Below are positions 7,683 to 15,607 of a stretch of DNA of 64,000 nt, one piece after another; position 1 is the stretch's first letter; each line of letters opens with the position of its first letter. The DNA comes from Halomonas sp. LBP4 (lineage in GTDB: Bacteria; Pseudomonadota; Gammaproteobacteria; Pseudomonadales; Halomonadaceae), in assembly GCF_003202205.1 (NCBI RefSeq), contig NZ_PDOG01000004.1:214641-278640 (forward strand). Direction: 5' to 3'. The position numbers and the translations under genes were made by a program. Below the pieces are notes generated by a model. The model was not told where the DNA came from, ran no database searches, and saw nothing but the letters and a program-made list of their open reading frames with translations.

Positions 7683-8399
7683 ATGCCCAGCTCCCGCCTC
7701 CACCTGCCCGTGGCCGGCCTGACGCCCATGACCACCCTCGACTACCCGGGCCACCTGGCCTGCGTGGTCTTCCTGCAGGGCTGCCCGCTGCGCTGCGGCT
7801 ATTGCCACAACCCTCAGATGCTCGCCCCGCGACGCGGCGATCCGCAGGAGTGGCAGGCGGTCCGCGACTTCCTGGCGCGTCGCCGCAGCCTGCTCGAGGC
7901 CGTGGTGTTCAGCGGCGGCGAGCCGACCCAGCACCCCGACCTGCCCGCGGCCATCGCCCAGGCCAGCGCCATGGGCTTCAAGGTCGGGCTCCACACCGCC
8001 GGGGTCTACCCCCATCGCCTGGCCGAGCTGCTGCCCTGGCTCGACTGGGTGGGGCTGGACGTCAAGGGCGACGCCGAGGCCTTCGACCGGATCTGCGGCC
8101 GCCCCGGCCTCCAGGCGGCACACGGGCGCAGCCTGGCCCTGCTGCTGGCGAACGGGGTGGACCTGGAGTGCCGCACCACCGTGCACTGGCGCGATTTCGA
8201 CCTGGCGGCGGTGAAGCGGCTGGCACTGAGCCTGGCCGAGTGCGGCGTGACCCGCTATGCGCTGCAGATCGCCCGCCCCGGGCAGAGCCTCGACGGCGCC
8301 TACGCCGCACCGGTCCCGGGCGCCCCGGGCATGGCGGCCCTGGACGCGCTCGTCGAGAGCCTGCGGCCCGCCTTCGAGAGCCTGATCCTGCGCCGCTGA
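7683..8399 (+). CDS. nrdG: Anaerobic ribonucleotide reductase activating radical SAM protein (NrdG-type)
   Basis: A 238-residue radical S-adenosylmethionine enzyme that would install the glycyl radical. The cluster motif is Cys34-x3-Cys38-x2-Cys41 (GCPLRCGYCHNPQM) with the classical HNP following. The SAM-binding FSGGEPTQHPDLP follows, and the GLDVKGDAEAFDRI strand is also typical. N-terminal sequence TTLDYPGHLACVVFLQGC is that of the NrdG2-like family (recalled as TIGR02495). It is the third gene of the nrdD operon, 46 bp after the glycyl-radical gene. Confidence 0.9.
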   Translation: MPSSRLHLPVAGLTPMTTLDYPGHLACVVFLQGCPLRCGYCHNPQMLAPRRGDPQEWQAVRDFLARRRSLLEAVVFSGGEPTQHPDLPAAIAQASAMGFKVGLHTAGVYPHRLAELLPWLDWVGLDVKGDAEAFDRICGRPGLQAAHGRSLALLLANGVDLECRTTVHWRDFDLAAVKRLALSLAECGVTRYALQIARPGQSLDGAYAAPVPGAPGMAALDALVESLRPAFESLILRR

Positions 8400-8430
8400 G
8401 CCACCGCCGGCCGCCCGAACCCGCCTCGCC

Positions 8431-8444
8431 ATGACCCGCGTCAA
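8431..8444. promoter_or_regulatory. FNR/DNR-type box in the duplicated ubiU promoter
   Basis: ATGAC CCGC GTCAA, followed by TAGCAT at 8466-8471 (31 bp centre to centre). Positions 8456-8550 repeat 3528-3623 (the ubiU promoter, ribosome binding site and first codons) almost base for base. The activator box survived in both copies, although its central four bases differ. Confidence 0.7.
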
Positions 8445-8500
8445 GGCCGCCGGCGAATGGTCGACTAGCATGGTGGGGTTTTCATCGAGAGGAGTCCGCC

Positions 8501-8632
8501 ATGGAGCTCGTCTGCCCCGCCGGCAACCTGCCCGCCCTGAAGCACGCCGTGGACCAGGCCGCCGAGATCTGCGACGGCTACTGGCACGGCCGCCCGGGCA
8601 TGGACCACAGCCGAGCGGGGAACGTCATATGA
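8501..8632 (+). pseudogene. ubiU::ubiV internal-deletion remnant, 43 codons, still open
   Basis: The reading frame begins as ubiU (MELVCPAGNLPALKHAVDQA) and passes in frame into the end of ubiV (AEICDGYWHGRPGMDHSRAG), then NVI and stop. It therefore represents a second ubiUV copy that lost everything between codon 18 of ubiU and about the last 20 codons of ubiV. Promoter, ribosome binding site and start codon are intact. The TGA overlaps the ATG of the next gene as ATGA, so the remnant may now act only as a translated leader for that gene. No iron-sulfur ligands other than Cys5 remain, so no UbiU/UbiV activity is expected. Confidence 0.8.
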
Positions 8633-9375
8633 GCGCCCGGATCATCCCCCTCGCCCCCGAGTCGCCCCCGGCGATCCGCCTGCCGGTAGCAGGTTTCACC
8701 GCCCTGGACACCCGAGCCTTTCCGGGCCGGCGTGCCGCCGTGGTCTATCTGCAGGGCTGCCCGCTACAGTGCGGCTACTGCGAAACCGGCGAGATGTCCA
8801 CCCCGCGCCGCGGCGAGCCCGGCGAGTGGGAGGGCCTCCAGGCCCTGCTGGCCGCCGGCAGCGGTCAGATCGATGCGGTGGTGTTCAGCGGCGGCGAGCC
8901 GACCCTGCACGCCGACCTGCCGGCCGCCGCCGAGGCCTGTCGGGCGCTGGGCCTGGCGGTGGGGCTGCACACCGCCGGCCCCTATCCCGAGCGGCTCGAG
9001 GCCCTGCTGCCACAACTCGATTGGGTGGCGCTGGACACCAAGGGGCGCGGTGCCGACTTCGACCGCATCGCCGGCCGCGAGCGGATCTGGCAACGCCACG
9101 CCCGGAGCCTCTCGCTGCTGCTGGAGGGCGATACCCCCTTCGAGTGCCGCACCACGGTGCACTGGCGCGACTTCAGCCTCGAGGCCCTGGAGCGACTGGC
9201 CTATACCCTGGCCGACTGCGGCGTGCGCCACTACGCCATCCAGCTGGCCCGCCTCGAGCGCTGCCGTGATCCCGACTACTGCCGGCCGGTGGCCGATGCC
9301 CCCTCCCGGGAGACCCTGGAGACCCTGGTCCGGCGGCTGCGGCCCCACTTCGCGCATATCGAGCTGCGCGGCTAG
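8629..9375 (+). CDS. Second NrdG-like radical SAM activase paralogue
   Basis: A 248-residue paralogue of the NrdG protein encoded just upstream (shared VVFSGGEPT, GLHTAG, ECRTTVHWRDF). The cluster cysteines Cys44, Cys48 and Cys51 are kept (GCPLQCGYCETGEM), but the family's HNP after the third cysteine is replaced by ETG. The region before the cluster is also altered (LDTRAFPGRRAAVVYLQGC). It may activate another glycyl-radical protein or the same NrdD with different properties. The ATG overlaps the stop of the ubiU::ubiV remnant, so it is probably expressed from the duplicated FNR-type promoter by translational coupling. Confidence 0.8.
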   Translation: MSARIIPLAPESPPAIRLPVAGFTALDTRAFPGRRAAVVYLQGCPLQCGYCETGEMSTPRRGEPGEWEGLQALLAAGSGQIDAVVFSGGEPTLHADLPAAAEACRALGLAVGLHTAGPYPERLEALLPQLDWVALDTKGRGADFDRIAGRERIWQRHARSLSLLLEGDTPFECRTTVHWRDFSLEALERLAYTLADCGVRHYAIQLARLERCRDPDYCRPVADAPSRETLETLVRRLRPHFAHIELRG

Positions 9376-9465
9376 CCAGCGGCAAGGGGGCCACGCCGGC
9401 GGGGCGCCGGGACCGCACCTATGCTATTGGGTCCATCGAGAGGAAAAGGCGTCGGAGATACCGTC

Positions 9466-10221
9466 ATGTCCCATTCCAGCGAAGGACAGGCCCCGTCTTA
9501 CCGGCTGTTCTACTCACCGGACAGCGCCAACCTGGTGATCCGCATGGTGCTGGAGGAGGTGGGCGCCCGCTACCGCGACGTGCGCATCGACCGCGCCAGG
9601 GGTGGCCTCGACGATCCGGCCTTTCGTGCCCTGAATCCCCAGGGGCTGCTACCGGTCCTGGTGGACGAGACCAGCGGGGTCCCCCTGTTCGAGACCGGGG
9701 CCATCCTGCTGCACCTGTGCGAGCGGCATGCCAGCCTTGCGATCACGGATCCGGCGCAACGAGGGGCCTTCCTGGCCTGGCTGTTCTTCCTCTCCAACAC
9801 CCTGCACGCCGACCTGCGGCTGCGCTTCTACACCTGGCGCTATGCCGAAGGCAAGGCGGAGATCCCGCACCTTAGAGATATGCTGAGTCGCCGCATTCAG
9901 CAGCATCTGCAACTGCTCGAGGCCGTGGCCGCCCATGGCCAGGGAGCGGGGTTGCTACCGAGCGGCCCCAGCGTGCTCGACCCCTACCTGGCCTGCCTGA
10001 TTCGCTGGATGCAGCTCTACCCCCTCGACGCCCCCCTCGGTGGCATCGCCCGGGACGAGTACCCCCATCTCGTCCAGCTGTTGAGGCGGCTGGAAGGCCG
10101 ACCGGCCATCCGCCGCGCGGCGACAGCCGAGGGCATCGAGGGACGCCTGTTTCTCACCCCCGACTATCCTCGCGGTGACCCGTGCCGACTCGTAGGTCAC
10201 GCCCCGAACCAAATCGACTGA
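9466..10221 (+). CDS. Glutathione S-transferase family protein
   Basis: A 251-residue cytosolic protein with an N-terminal thioredoxin-like GST domain (YRLFYSPDSANLVIRMVLEE, ALNPQGLLPVLVDE, LFETGAILLHLCER) and an all-helical C-terminal domain with the N-capping-type SVLDPYLACLIRWM. The usual catalytic Ser/Tyr position is occupied by the YSPDSAN loop. The ATG at 9466 with GGAG eight bases upstream is preferred to the ATG at 9421. It stands alone between the nrd genes and ends 20 bp from the convergent nrdJb. The substrate is unknown. Confidence 0.85.
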   Translation: MSHSSEGQAPSYRLFYSPDSANLVIRMVLEEVGARYRDVRIDRARGGLDDPAFRALNPQGLLPVLVDETSGVPLFETGAILLHLCERHASLAITDPAQRGAFLAWLFFLSNTLHADLRLRFYTWRYAEGKAEIPHLRDMLSRRIQQHLQLLEAVAAHGQGAGLLPSGPSVLDPYLACLIRWMQLYPLDAPLGGIARDEYPHLVQLLRRLEGRPAIRRAATAEGIEGRLFLTPDYPRGDPCRLVGHAPNQID

Positions 10222-10241
10222 GCCACGCGCTGGCCGAGGCC

Positions 10242-10985
10242 TTAGCCGCACTTCGACCAGCCGCAGCCGGCGTAGCAGGTGGGGCAGCCGTCCATCATGA
10301 TCAGCTCGCCGTTGCACTCGGGGCAGTACCCGACCACGGTGGGCTTGCCGCTCTTGTCGTGGGCCTCGCGCTCGGCGTGGGCGATCTCCTCGGGGGTCGG
10401 CGGCTGCCAGGCATGGCCGCTGGCCAGCCGCTGGGCGTAGCGGCTGGCCAGGTCCTCCACCGGCACCTGGTTGCCGTCGATGTCGAGGAAGCCGCGGCGG
10501 TAGAGGATCTGCTGGATCGACCAGGCGATGGCCGCGACCTCGGAGTCGTGGAACATCGGCTTGCCCCAGCGGTTCATGCCGCAGCGCACCAGGCCCTTGT
10601 CCCAGGCCACCTTGCGCAGGTCGGCCACCGCCTGGGTGACGTAGCCGCCGCGGGCGGCCAGCGACAGGCTGCGCATGGTGGCGGTGATCCACTGGTGCTC
10701 GCTGGAGAGCTGGCCGGAGGGGAAGAAGAACTCCACCGGGCGCTCGATCACCACCCGCTTGCCGCCCAGCACGCCCTCCACCGGCATGAAGGAGACCAGC
10801 AGGTAGACCTTCTTGCGGCCCTCGGCGCCGACATAGGAGATCTTCTCCGACACGGCCTCCAGGGTGCCCTCGGGACGCGACGGGATGCGCACCGTGAGCG
10901 GGTTCTCGTCGGCGAGCGGCGGCGCTTCCTCGACCGCCTTCTTGACGCTGTAGGAGACGATCTTCGAGGTGATTTCGACGGCCAT
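10242..10985 (-). CDS. nrdJb: Class II ribonucleotide reductase, small C-terminal subunit (NrdJb, TSCPD domain)
   Basis: A 247-residue partner of NrdJa in a split adenosylcobalamin-dependent reductase. It carries a TSCPD-like core (SLSLAARGGYVTQAVADLRK, VAWDKGLVRCGMNRWGK) and ends with a cysteine-rich tail (YCPECNGELIMMDGCPTCY, CGWSKCG). In one-chain class II enzymes such a tail re-reduces the active-site cysteines. The start ATG at 10985 follows GGAGGAG at seven bases. It lies 75 bp after nrdJa and would be co-transcribed with it and ubiT. Confidence 0.9.
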   Translation of the reverse strand: MAVEITSKIVSYSVKKAVEEAPPLADENPLTVRIPSRPEGTLEAVSEKISYVGAEGRKKVYLLVSFMPVEGVLGGKRVVIERPVEFFFPSGQLSSEHQWITATMRSLSLAARGGYVTQAVADLRKVAWDKGLVRCGMNRWGKPMFHDSEVAAIAWSIQQILYRRGFLDIDGNQVPVEDLASRYAQRLASGHAWQPPTPEEIAHAEREAHDKSGKPTVVGYCPECNGELIMMDGCPTCYAGCGWSKCG

Positions 10986-11060
10986 CAGCGGGCTCCTCCG
11001 GAAAGTTGTTGGGTGGCGCAATGCTTCCATCGCTCGGGGCTGATCCGGCATAAGCCTGGC

Positions 11061-13172
11061 TTACCACTTGCCATAGGTGCCCTCTTTCAAGGCGTCATAG
11101 AGGTTCGCCGCGTTGTGCTCCTCGCCGTCGTAGATCACCTTCTCGTCGCCCTTGAGCTCCAGGGTCTCGCCGTTCTCCAGCTCGAAGACGTAGGTGGTGT
11201 TCTTGAGGTCCTCCTCGCGCACCAGCACGCCCTGGAAGGCCTCGGGGTTGAAGCGGAAGGTGGTGCAGCCCTTGAGCTGGCTGTCGTAAGCGTCGAGGTA
11301 GAGGCCCTTGAAGTCGTCGAAGGCAAAGTCGGTGGGCACGTTCACCGTCTTGGAGATCGCCGAATCGACCCAGGCCTGGGCCGCCGCCTGCACCGCCACG
11401 TGCTGCTTCGGGGACACCGCATCGGCGGTGATGAAGTAGTCGGGCAGATCGCTCTCCACCGCGTCGGCGGCGATGAAGTGGCGGTAGGCGGCCAACTCGA
11501 AGGAGCACACTTCCACTTGCTCCTTGGTCTTCTTGCCCGCCTGGATGACGTTGCGGAAGTAACGGTGCGAGAACGATGGCTCGATGCCGTTGGAGGCGTT
11601 GTTGCCCAGGGACAGCGAGATGGTGCCGGTCGGTGCGATGGACGAATGGTGGGTGAAGCGTGCGCCGTGCTCGGAGAGTGCGGCGACCAGTTCCGGCTCC
11701 ACCTCGGCGATCTTCTGCATGTAGCGGCTGTAGCGGGCATGCAGCAGGCGGCCCGGCACCTTGTCGCCCACCTCGTAACCGTCCTTGGCCAGCTCGGGGC
11801 GTTCGCGCAGCATCTTCGGGGTGATCTCGAAGTCATCGGCCAGTATCGGCGCCATGCCCTTCTCGCGGGAGAGCTCGAGGGCCTGTTTCCAGCCCTCCAC
11901 CGCCATCACCTTGCTCACCTCCTCGGTGAAGGCCAGCGACTCCGGCGAGCCGTAGGGAATCTTGAGCATGGTCAGGGTCGAACCCAGCCCCAGAAAGCCC
12001 ATGCCGTGGCGCCGCTTGGCCTCGATCTCGCGACGCTGGCCGGCGAGCGGCAGGCTGCTGATCTCCACCACGTTGTCGAGCATGCGGGTGAAGATCGCCA
12101 CCACCTTGCGGTAGCGCTCCCAGTCGAAGCGCGGCGTCTTGCCGAAGGGCTCGATGACGAAGCGGGTCAGGTTCACCGACCCCAGCAGGCAGGCGCCCTC
12201 GGGCGGCAATGGCTGTTCGCCACAGGGGTTGGTCGCGCGGATCTCCTCGCAGAACCAGTTGTTGTTCATGCGGTTGACCTGGTCGATCAGGATGAAGCCC
12301 GGCTCGGCGAAGTCGTAGGTCGAGCGCATGATGGTGTTCCACAGCTCTCGGGCCTTGATCACCTCGACGATGCGGCAGGCCACGCGCCCCTCGTCGTCGA
12401 GGGTGTAGCCCTCCTCGATCACCGGCCAGTCGCGATAGATGAGCTCGTCGGGGCCCACGTCCTCCTTCTCGCCGGGGTGCAGCGGGAAGGCCAGCGGCCA
12501 GTCGGCGTCGCTCCTGACCGCCTCCATGAACTCGTCGGTGATCAGCAGGCTCAGGTTGAACTGGCGCAGCCGGCCGGCCTCGCGCTTGGCCTCGATGAAC
12601 TGGCGGACGTCGGGATGGCCCACGTCGAAGGTGGCCATCTGGGCGCCGCGGCGCCCGCCGGCGGAGGCCACCGTGAAGCACATCTTGTCGTAGATATCCA
12701 TGAACGCCAGCGGGCCGTTGGTGCCGGCCCCGGCGCCGAACACGAAGGCGCCCCTGTGGCGCAGGGTGGAAAAGTCATAGCCGATTCCCGCTCCGCTTTT
12801 TAACGTCATGCCGGCATCCACCACCGCGGAGAGGATGTCGTGCATGGAGTCGCGGATGGTGCGCGACACCGTGCAATTGATCAGGCTCACCGCCGGCTTG
12901 TAGTCGTCGGCGCCGGCGTTGGACATGATCCGCCCGGCCGGAATGGCGCCGTTCTCCAGCGCCCAGCGGAACTTCGGCAGCCACTCGTCGGCCTGGTCGC
13001 CCTCCACCGCGGCCAGGGCGCGGGCCACCCGCTCCCAGGTGGCCGCCACGTCCTTGTCCACCGGGCGCCCGTGGCGATCCTTGAGCCGGTACTTGGAATC
13101 CCAGATATCACGGGAGGGAACCTGCATCGGTACCTCGTTGGATGTCTTGACGGCCTTGGCGGAAGTGCTCAT
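11061..13172 (-). CDS. nrdJa: Class II (cobalamin-dependent) ribonucleotide reductase, catalytic subunit (NrdJa)
   Basis: A 703-residue catalytic chain that reduces ribonucleotides using adenosylcobalamin, independent of oxygen. Motifs include SLINCTVS, KSGAGIGYDFSTLRHRGAFV, the active-site NPCGEQPLPPEGACLLGSVN, the RHGMGFLGLG loop and SIAPTGTISLSLGNNASNGI. It has no N-terminal ATP-cone. The split into NrdJa/NrdJb is as in Pseudomonas aeruginosa. It starts at ATG 13172, 33 bp after ubiT, so the ubiT promoter with its FNR-type box probably drives it. No cobalamin riboswitch was seen in front. Confidence 0.94.
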   Translation of the reverse strand: MSTSAKAVKTSNEVPMQVPSRDIWDSKYRLKDRHGRPVDKDVAATWERVARALAAVEGDQADEWLPKFRWALENGAIPAGRIMSNAGADDYKPAVSLINCTVSRTIRDSMHDILSAVVDAGMTLKSGAGIGYDFSTLRHRGAFVFGAGAGTNGPLAFMDIYDKMCFTVASAGGRRGAQMATFDVGHPDVRQFIEAKREAGRLRQFNLSLLITDEFMEAVRSDADWPLAFPLHPGEKEDVGPDELIYRDWPVIEEGYTLDDEGRVACRIVEVIKARELWNTIMRSTYDFAEPGFILIDQVNRMNNNWFCEEIRATNPCGEQPLPPEGACLLGSVNLTRFVIEPFGKTPRFDWERYRKVVAIFTRMLDNVVEISSLPLAGQRREIEAKRRHGMGFLGLGSTLTMLKIPYGSPESLAFTEEVSKVMAVEGWKQALELSREKGMAPILADDFEITPKMLRERPELAKDGYEVGDKVPGRLLHARYSRYMQKIAEVEPELVAALSEHGARFTHHSSIAPTGTISLSLGNNASNGIEPSFSHRYFRNVIQAGKKTKEQVEVCSFELAAYRHFIAADAVESDLPDYFITADAVSPKQHVAVQAAAQAWVDSAISKTVNVPTDFAFDDFKGLYLDAYDSQLKGCTTFRFNPEAFQGVLVREEDLKNTTYVFELENGETLELKGDEKVIYDGEEHNAANLYDALKEGTYGKW

Positions 13173-13205
13173 TCAGGGTCTCCAGAGAAGTCTAGGATAA
13201 CGGGG

Positions 13206-13691
13206 TCAGTGATCGCGATGCGCCAACCGCTCGAGTCGCAGCAGCCATTCGCCCAGGCGACCCTGGGCCAGGCCCTCCTCGCGGCCGTCGAGCAGGTTCT
13301 TGACCGTCAGGCCCAGCTCGGTGTCGCCCTCGATCAGCAGGCGACGCTGGAAGAACAGGGCATCGGGGTCCTCGCGACGGGTGGCCAGGCAGAGGAACTC
13401 GCGCCAGCCGCCGTGGATGGTCGCCTCGCCGGCCCCGCGGCAGAGCACCAGGCGGCCCGCCTCGAGCCCCAGGGTCAGCACCACCCCCAGGTCGTCGACG
13501 GCCAGGCTGACCCGGCGCCCCTCGAGGGCATCGAACTCGCCTTCCGCCAGCGGCTCGGCGAAGGTGCGATTGAGCAACGGCTCCACCAGGCAACGCTTGA
13601 CGGCGATGGGCACCCTCGGGTCGAGGGCACGGATCAGGCGGCTCGGGGCGGGTGGGCGCGGCAGTGACAGGGACGGGAAAGGCAGGGACAT
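13206..13691 (-). CDS. ubiT: Ubiquinone anaerobic biosynthesis accessory factor UbiT (SCP2 domain)
   Basis: A 161-residue SCP2-type lipid-binding protein that presents ubiquinone intermediates to UbiU-UbiV. Diagnostic stretches are ATIHGGWREFLCLATRREDP, FFQRRLLIEGDTELGLTVKN and LLDG. It is separated from ubiUV by about 8 kb and lies on the opposite strand, but shares the same type of control box (13768-13781). It heads an operon with nrdJa and nrdJb. The start ATG at 13691 follows AGGAGAGTTAGC. This completes the oxygen-independent UbiUVT set in the window. Confidence 0.9.
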   Translation of the reverse strand: MSLPFPSLSLPRPPAPSRLIRALDPRVPIAVKRCLVEPLLNRTFAEPLAEGEFDALEGRRVSLAVDDLGVVLTLGLEAGRLVLCRGAGEATIHGGWREFLCLATRREDPDALFFQRRLLIEGDTELGLTVKNLLDGREEGLAQGRLGEWLLRLERLAHRDH

Positions 13692-13739
13692 GCTAACTCT
13701 CCTGGTGACGTCGATGCGGCCGGGGCCGCCGAACCGCTC

Positions 13740-13781
13740 ATCCTAGGCGTCATGAAAGACGTTCGTACTGACATGCATCAA
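13740..13781 (-). promoter_or_regulatory. FNR/ANR-type promoter of ubiT-nrdJab
   Basis: On the minus strand TTGAT GCAT GTCAG (13781-13768) is followed by TAGGAT (13745-13740), 32 bp centre to centre, as in a class II FNR-dependent promoter. The ubiT start follows 48 bp later. Confidence 0.65.
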
Positions 13782-13898
13782 GCCCTGGCCGGTGCGACCA
13801 CTCGCACGGCCCGATACCATATATAGATCATTCGACCGCAGAAAGCACAAGATGTCGTTGAGCTTGACCATCAACGCTGCGACGGCCTACCGCTGTCG

Positions 13899-14018
13899 TC
13901 AGCGCTTGATGCCCGGCCGGCGGGCCAGCTTGTGCAGGTTGCTCGGGTCCATGGCGAGCCGCCGCGCGGCCGCCGCCCAGTTGCCCCGGCAGGCGGCCAG
14001 GGCAGCGTGAATCGCCTG
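13899..14018 (-). pseudogene. Relic of a NorR-type sigma-54 activator: C-terminal Fis helix-turn-helix only
   Basis: Immediately after the hemN stop the minus strand reads QAIHAALAACRGNWAAAARR, then LAMDPSNLHKLARRPGIKR and a stop. This is the terminal Fis-type DNA-binding helix-turn-helix of NorR-like regulators (GNWA-AAR-L-D--NLHRLAKRLG). Nothing of the AAA+ or GAF domains is present and no start codon of its own is evident. It is a tail relic of about 39 codons. Confidence 0.65.
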
Positions 14019-14019
14019 A

Positions 14020-15405
14020 TCAGACCGTGCGGGAATAGCGCCCCGCGCTGCGTGCCAGATAGGCATCGAAGGCCATGGCGGCATTGCGCATCATCAGTCG
14101 CCCGGCGGGCAGCACCTCGATCTCGCCCTCGCGGATCGCCAGCAGGCCGTCGGCGGCCATCTCCTCGAGTTCGGCGAGGGCGTCGGCGAAGTAGTCGCGG
14201 AAGACGATGCCGTGGGCGGCCTCGATCGTGGCGAAGTCGATGCGGCCGTGGCACATCAGGGCGTTGATCACGTCGCGACGCAGGCGGTCGTCGTCGTTGA
14301 GGCGATAGCCGCGCATCACCGGCAGCCGGCCCTCCGCCAGGCGGTGCTGGTACTGGGCGGTCTCCTTGACGTTCTGGCTGTAGCTGTCACCGACCTTGCC
14401 GATGGAGGTGATGCCCAGGCCAATCAGGTCGCAGTCGGCGTGGGTCGAGTAGCCCTGGAAGTTGCGCTGCAGGGTGCCGTTCTCGCGCGCCAGGGAGAGC
14501 TCGTCCTCGGGCAGGGCGAAGTGGTCCATGCCGATATAGACATAGCCGGCCGCGGACAGCCGGCGGATGGTCAGCTCCAGCAATTCCAGCTTGCGCTCCG
14601 GGGGCGGCATGTCCTCGGGGCGGATCAGCCGCTGGGCCTTGAACAGCTCGGGCAGGTGGGCATAGCTGTAGGCGGCGATGCGGTCGGGCCGCAGGGCGAT
14701 GATCTTGTCCAGGGTGACGTCAAAGCTCGCCACCGTCTGCAGCGGCAGGCCATAGATCAGGTCGACGCTGACCGACTGGAAGCCGGCCTCGCGGGCCGCC
14801 TGCACCAGGGCCACCACCTGCTCCTCGCTCTGGATGCGATTGACGGCCTGCTGGACGTCAGCATCGAAGTCCTGCACGCCGAAGCTCAGGCGGTTGAAGC
14901 CCAGGGCACGCAGCTCATGGATCTGCTCGGGGGTGACGGTGCGCGGATCCACCTCCAGGGAGAACTCGCGCGCTTCCGGTGGCGCGAAGTGGAAGGCCGC
15001 GTCCAGTGCCTCCATCAGCTCGCCCAGCTGGGCGTTGCTCAGGTAGGTGGGGGTGCCGCCGCCCAGGTGCAGCTGGGTCATGCGCCGCGAGGCGTCGAAC
15101 AGCGCGGCCTGGACCCGGATCTCCTGCTTGAGCCACTCGAGGTACTCGGCGGCCCGCTCGGTGTTGTGGGTGATGATCTTGTTGCAGGCGCAGTAGTAGC
15201 ACAGGCTCTTGCAGAACGGGATGTGCACGTAGACCGACAGCGGCTTGGGCGACTCGGCCCGGTTGCTGCGCTCCGCCGCCGCGCGGTAGTCATCCTCGGC
15301 GAAGGCCGCATGGAACTGGGGCGCCGTGGGGTAGGAGGTGTAGCGCGGCCCCGGGCGGTCGTACTTCTCCACCAGGGGGCGGTTGAACGGGAGATCCTGT
15401 GGCAT
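14020..15405 (-). CDS. hemN: Oxygen-independent coproporphyrinogen III dehydrogenase
   Basis: A 461-residue radical SAM enzyme of haem biosynthesis that decarboxylates coproporphyrinogen III without oxygen. Cluster motif Cys65-x3-Cys69-x2-Cys72-x-Cys74 (HIPFCKSLCYYCACNK), then LHLGGGTPTYL, SFGVQDFDADVQQAVNR and IGMDHFALPEDEL. The ATG at 15405 (MPQDLPFNRPLVEKYDRPGP) fits the family N-terminus; the longer frame upstream does not. An FNR-type box precedes it at 15528-15541. It supports haem supply for cytochromes and the nos pathway. Confidence 0.96.
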   Translation of the reverse strand: MPQDLPFNRPLVEKYDRPGPRYTSYPTAPQFHAAFAEDDYRAAAERSNRAESPKPLSVYVHIPFCKSLCYYCACNKIITHNTERAAEYLEWLKQEIRVQAALFDASRRMTQLHLGGGTPTYLSNAQLGELMEALDAAFHFAPPEAREFSLEVDPRTVTPEQIHELRALGFNRLSFGVQDFDADVQQAVNRIQSEEQVVALVQAAREAGFQSVSVDLIYGLPLQTVASFDVTLDKIIALRPDRIAAYSYAHLPELFKAQRLIRPEDMPPPERKLELLELTIRRLSAAGYVYIGMDHFALPEDELSLARENGTLQRNFQGYSTHADCDLIGLGITSIGKVGDSYSQNVKETAQYQHRLAEGRLPVMRGYRLNDDDRLRRDVINALMCHGRIDFATIEAAHGIVFRDYFADALAELEEMAADGLLAIREGEIEVLPAGRLMMRNAAMAFDAYLARSAGRYSRTV

Positions 15406-15527
15406 GTCGTGAAGCGGCCTCTTGAAGCCTGTATTCAAGCAAGAACGGGGGCAGGGCCCGCGGGCCCCGCCGAATGAGGGAAGTATGCCATCCGCCATCC
15501 GCGGCGTCGGTACCCTTCAAGAGGTAG

Positions 15528-15541
15528 CTGACCCAGGTCAA
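15528..15541. promoter_or_regulatory. FNR/DNR-type box upstream of hemN
   Basis: TTGAC CTGG GTCAG on the minus strand, the same core as before nrdD. A candidate -10 (CATACT, 15488-15483) lies about 49 bp from its centre, similar to the nrdD promoter and compatible with class I activation. Confidence 0.65.
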
Positions 15542-15569
15542 AGGAGGGAGGGCATGAGGAGATCAAGCG

Positions 15570-15604
15570 TTGACAACCTCCCTTAACATTCATGTAAATT
15601 ACAT
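15570..15604 (+). promoter_or_regulatory. Promoter with overlapping ATGTAA-A-TTACAT palindrome, upstream of nsrR
   Basis: TTGACA (15570-15575), 17-bp spacer, TGTAAA (15593-15598). The -10 lies inside the palindrome ATGTAAATTACAT (15592-15604), which is symmetrical around one base. NsrR sites are AT-rich palindromes with ATG-ATTT-type halves, so NsrR autoregulation is plausible but not proven. Confidence 0.5.
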
Positions 15605-15607
15605 TTT

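Noticed and set aside
10182-12803. An 873-codon plus-strand frame across nrdJb and nrdJa
   Set aside because: It is the complement of two strongly conserved reductase genes; composition is His/Gly/Val-rich shadow sequence.
13874-13892. TTGACCATCAA near the norR relic as an FNR box
   Set aside because: The spacer is three instead of four bases and no gene start lies at a suitable distance.
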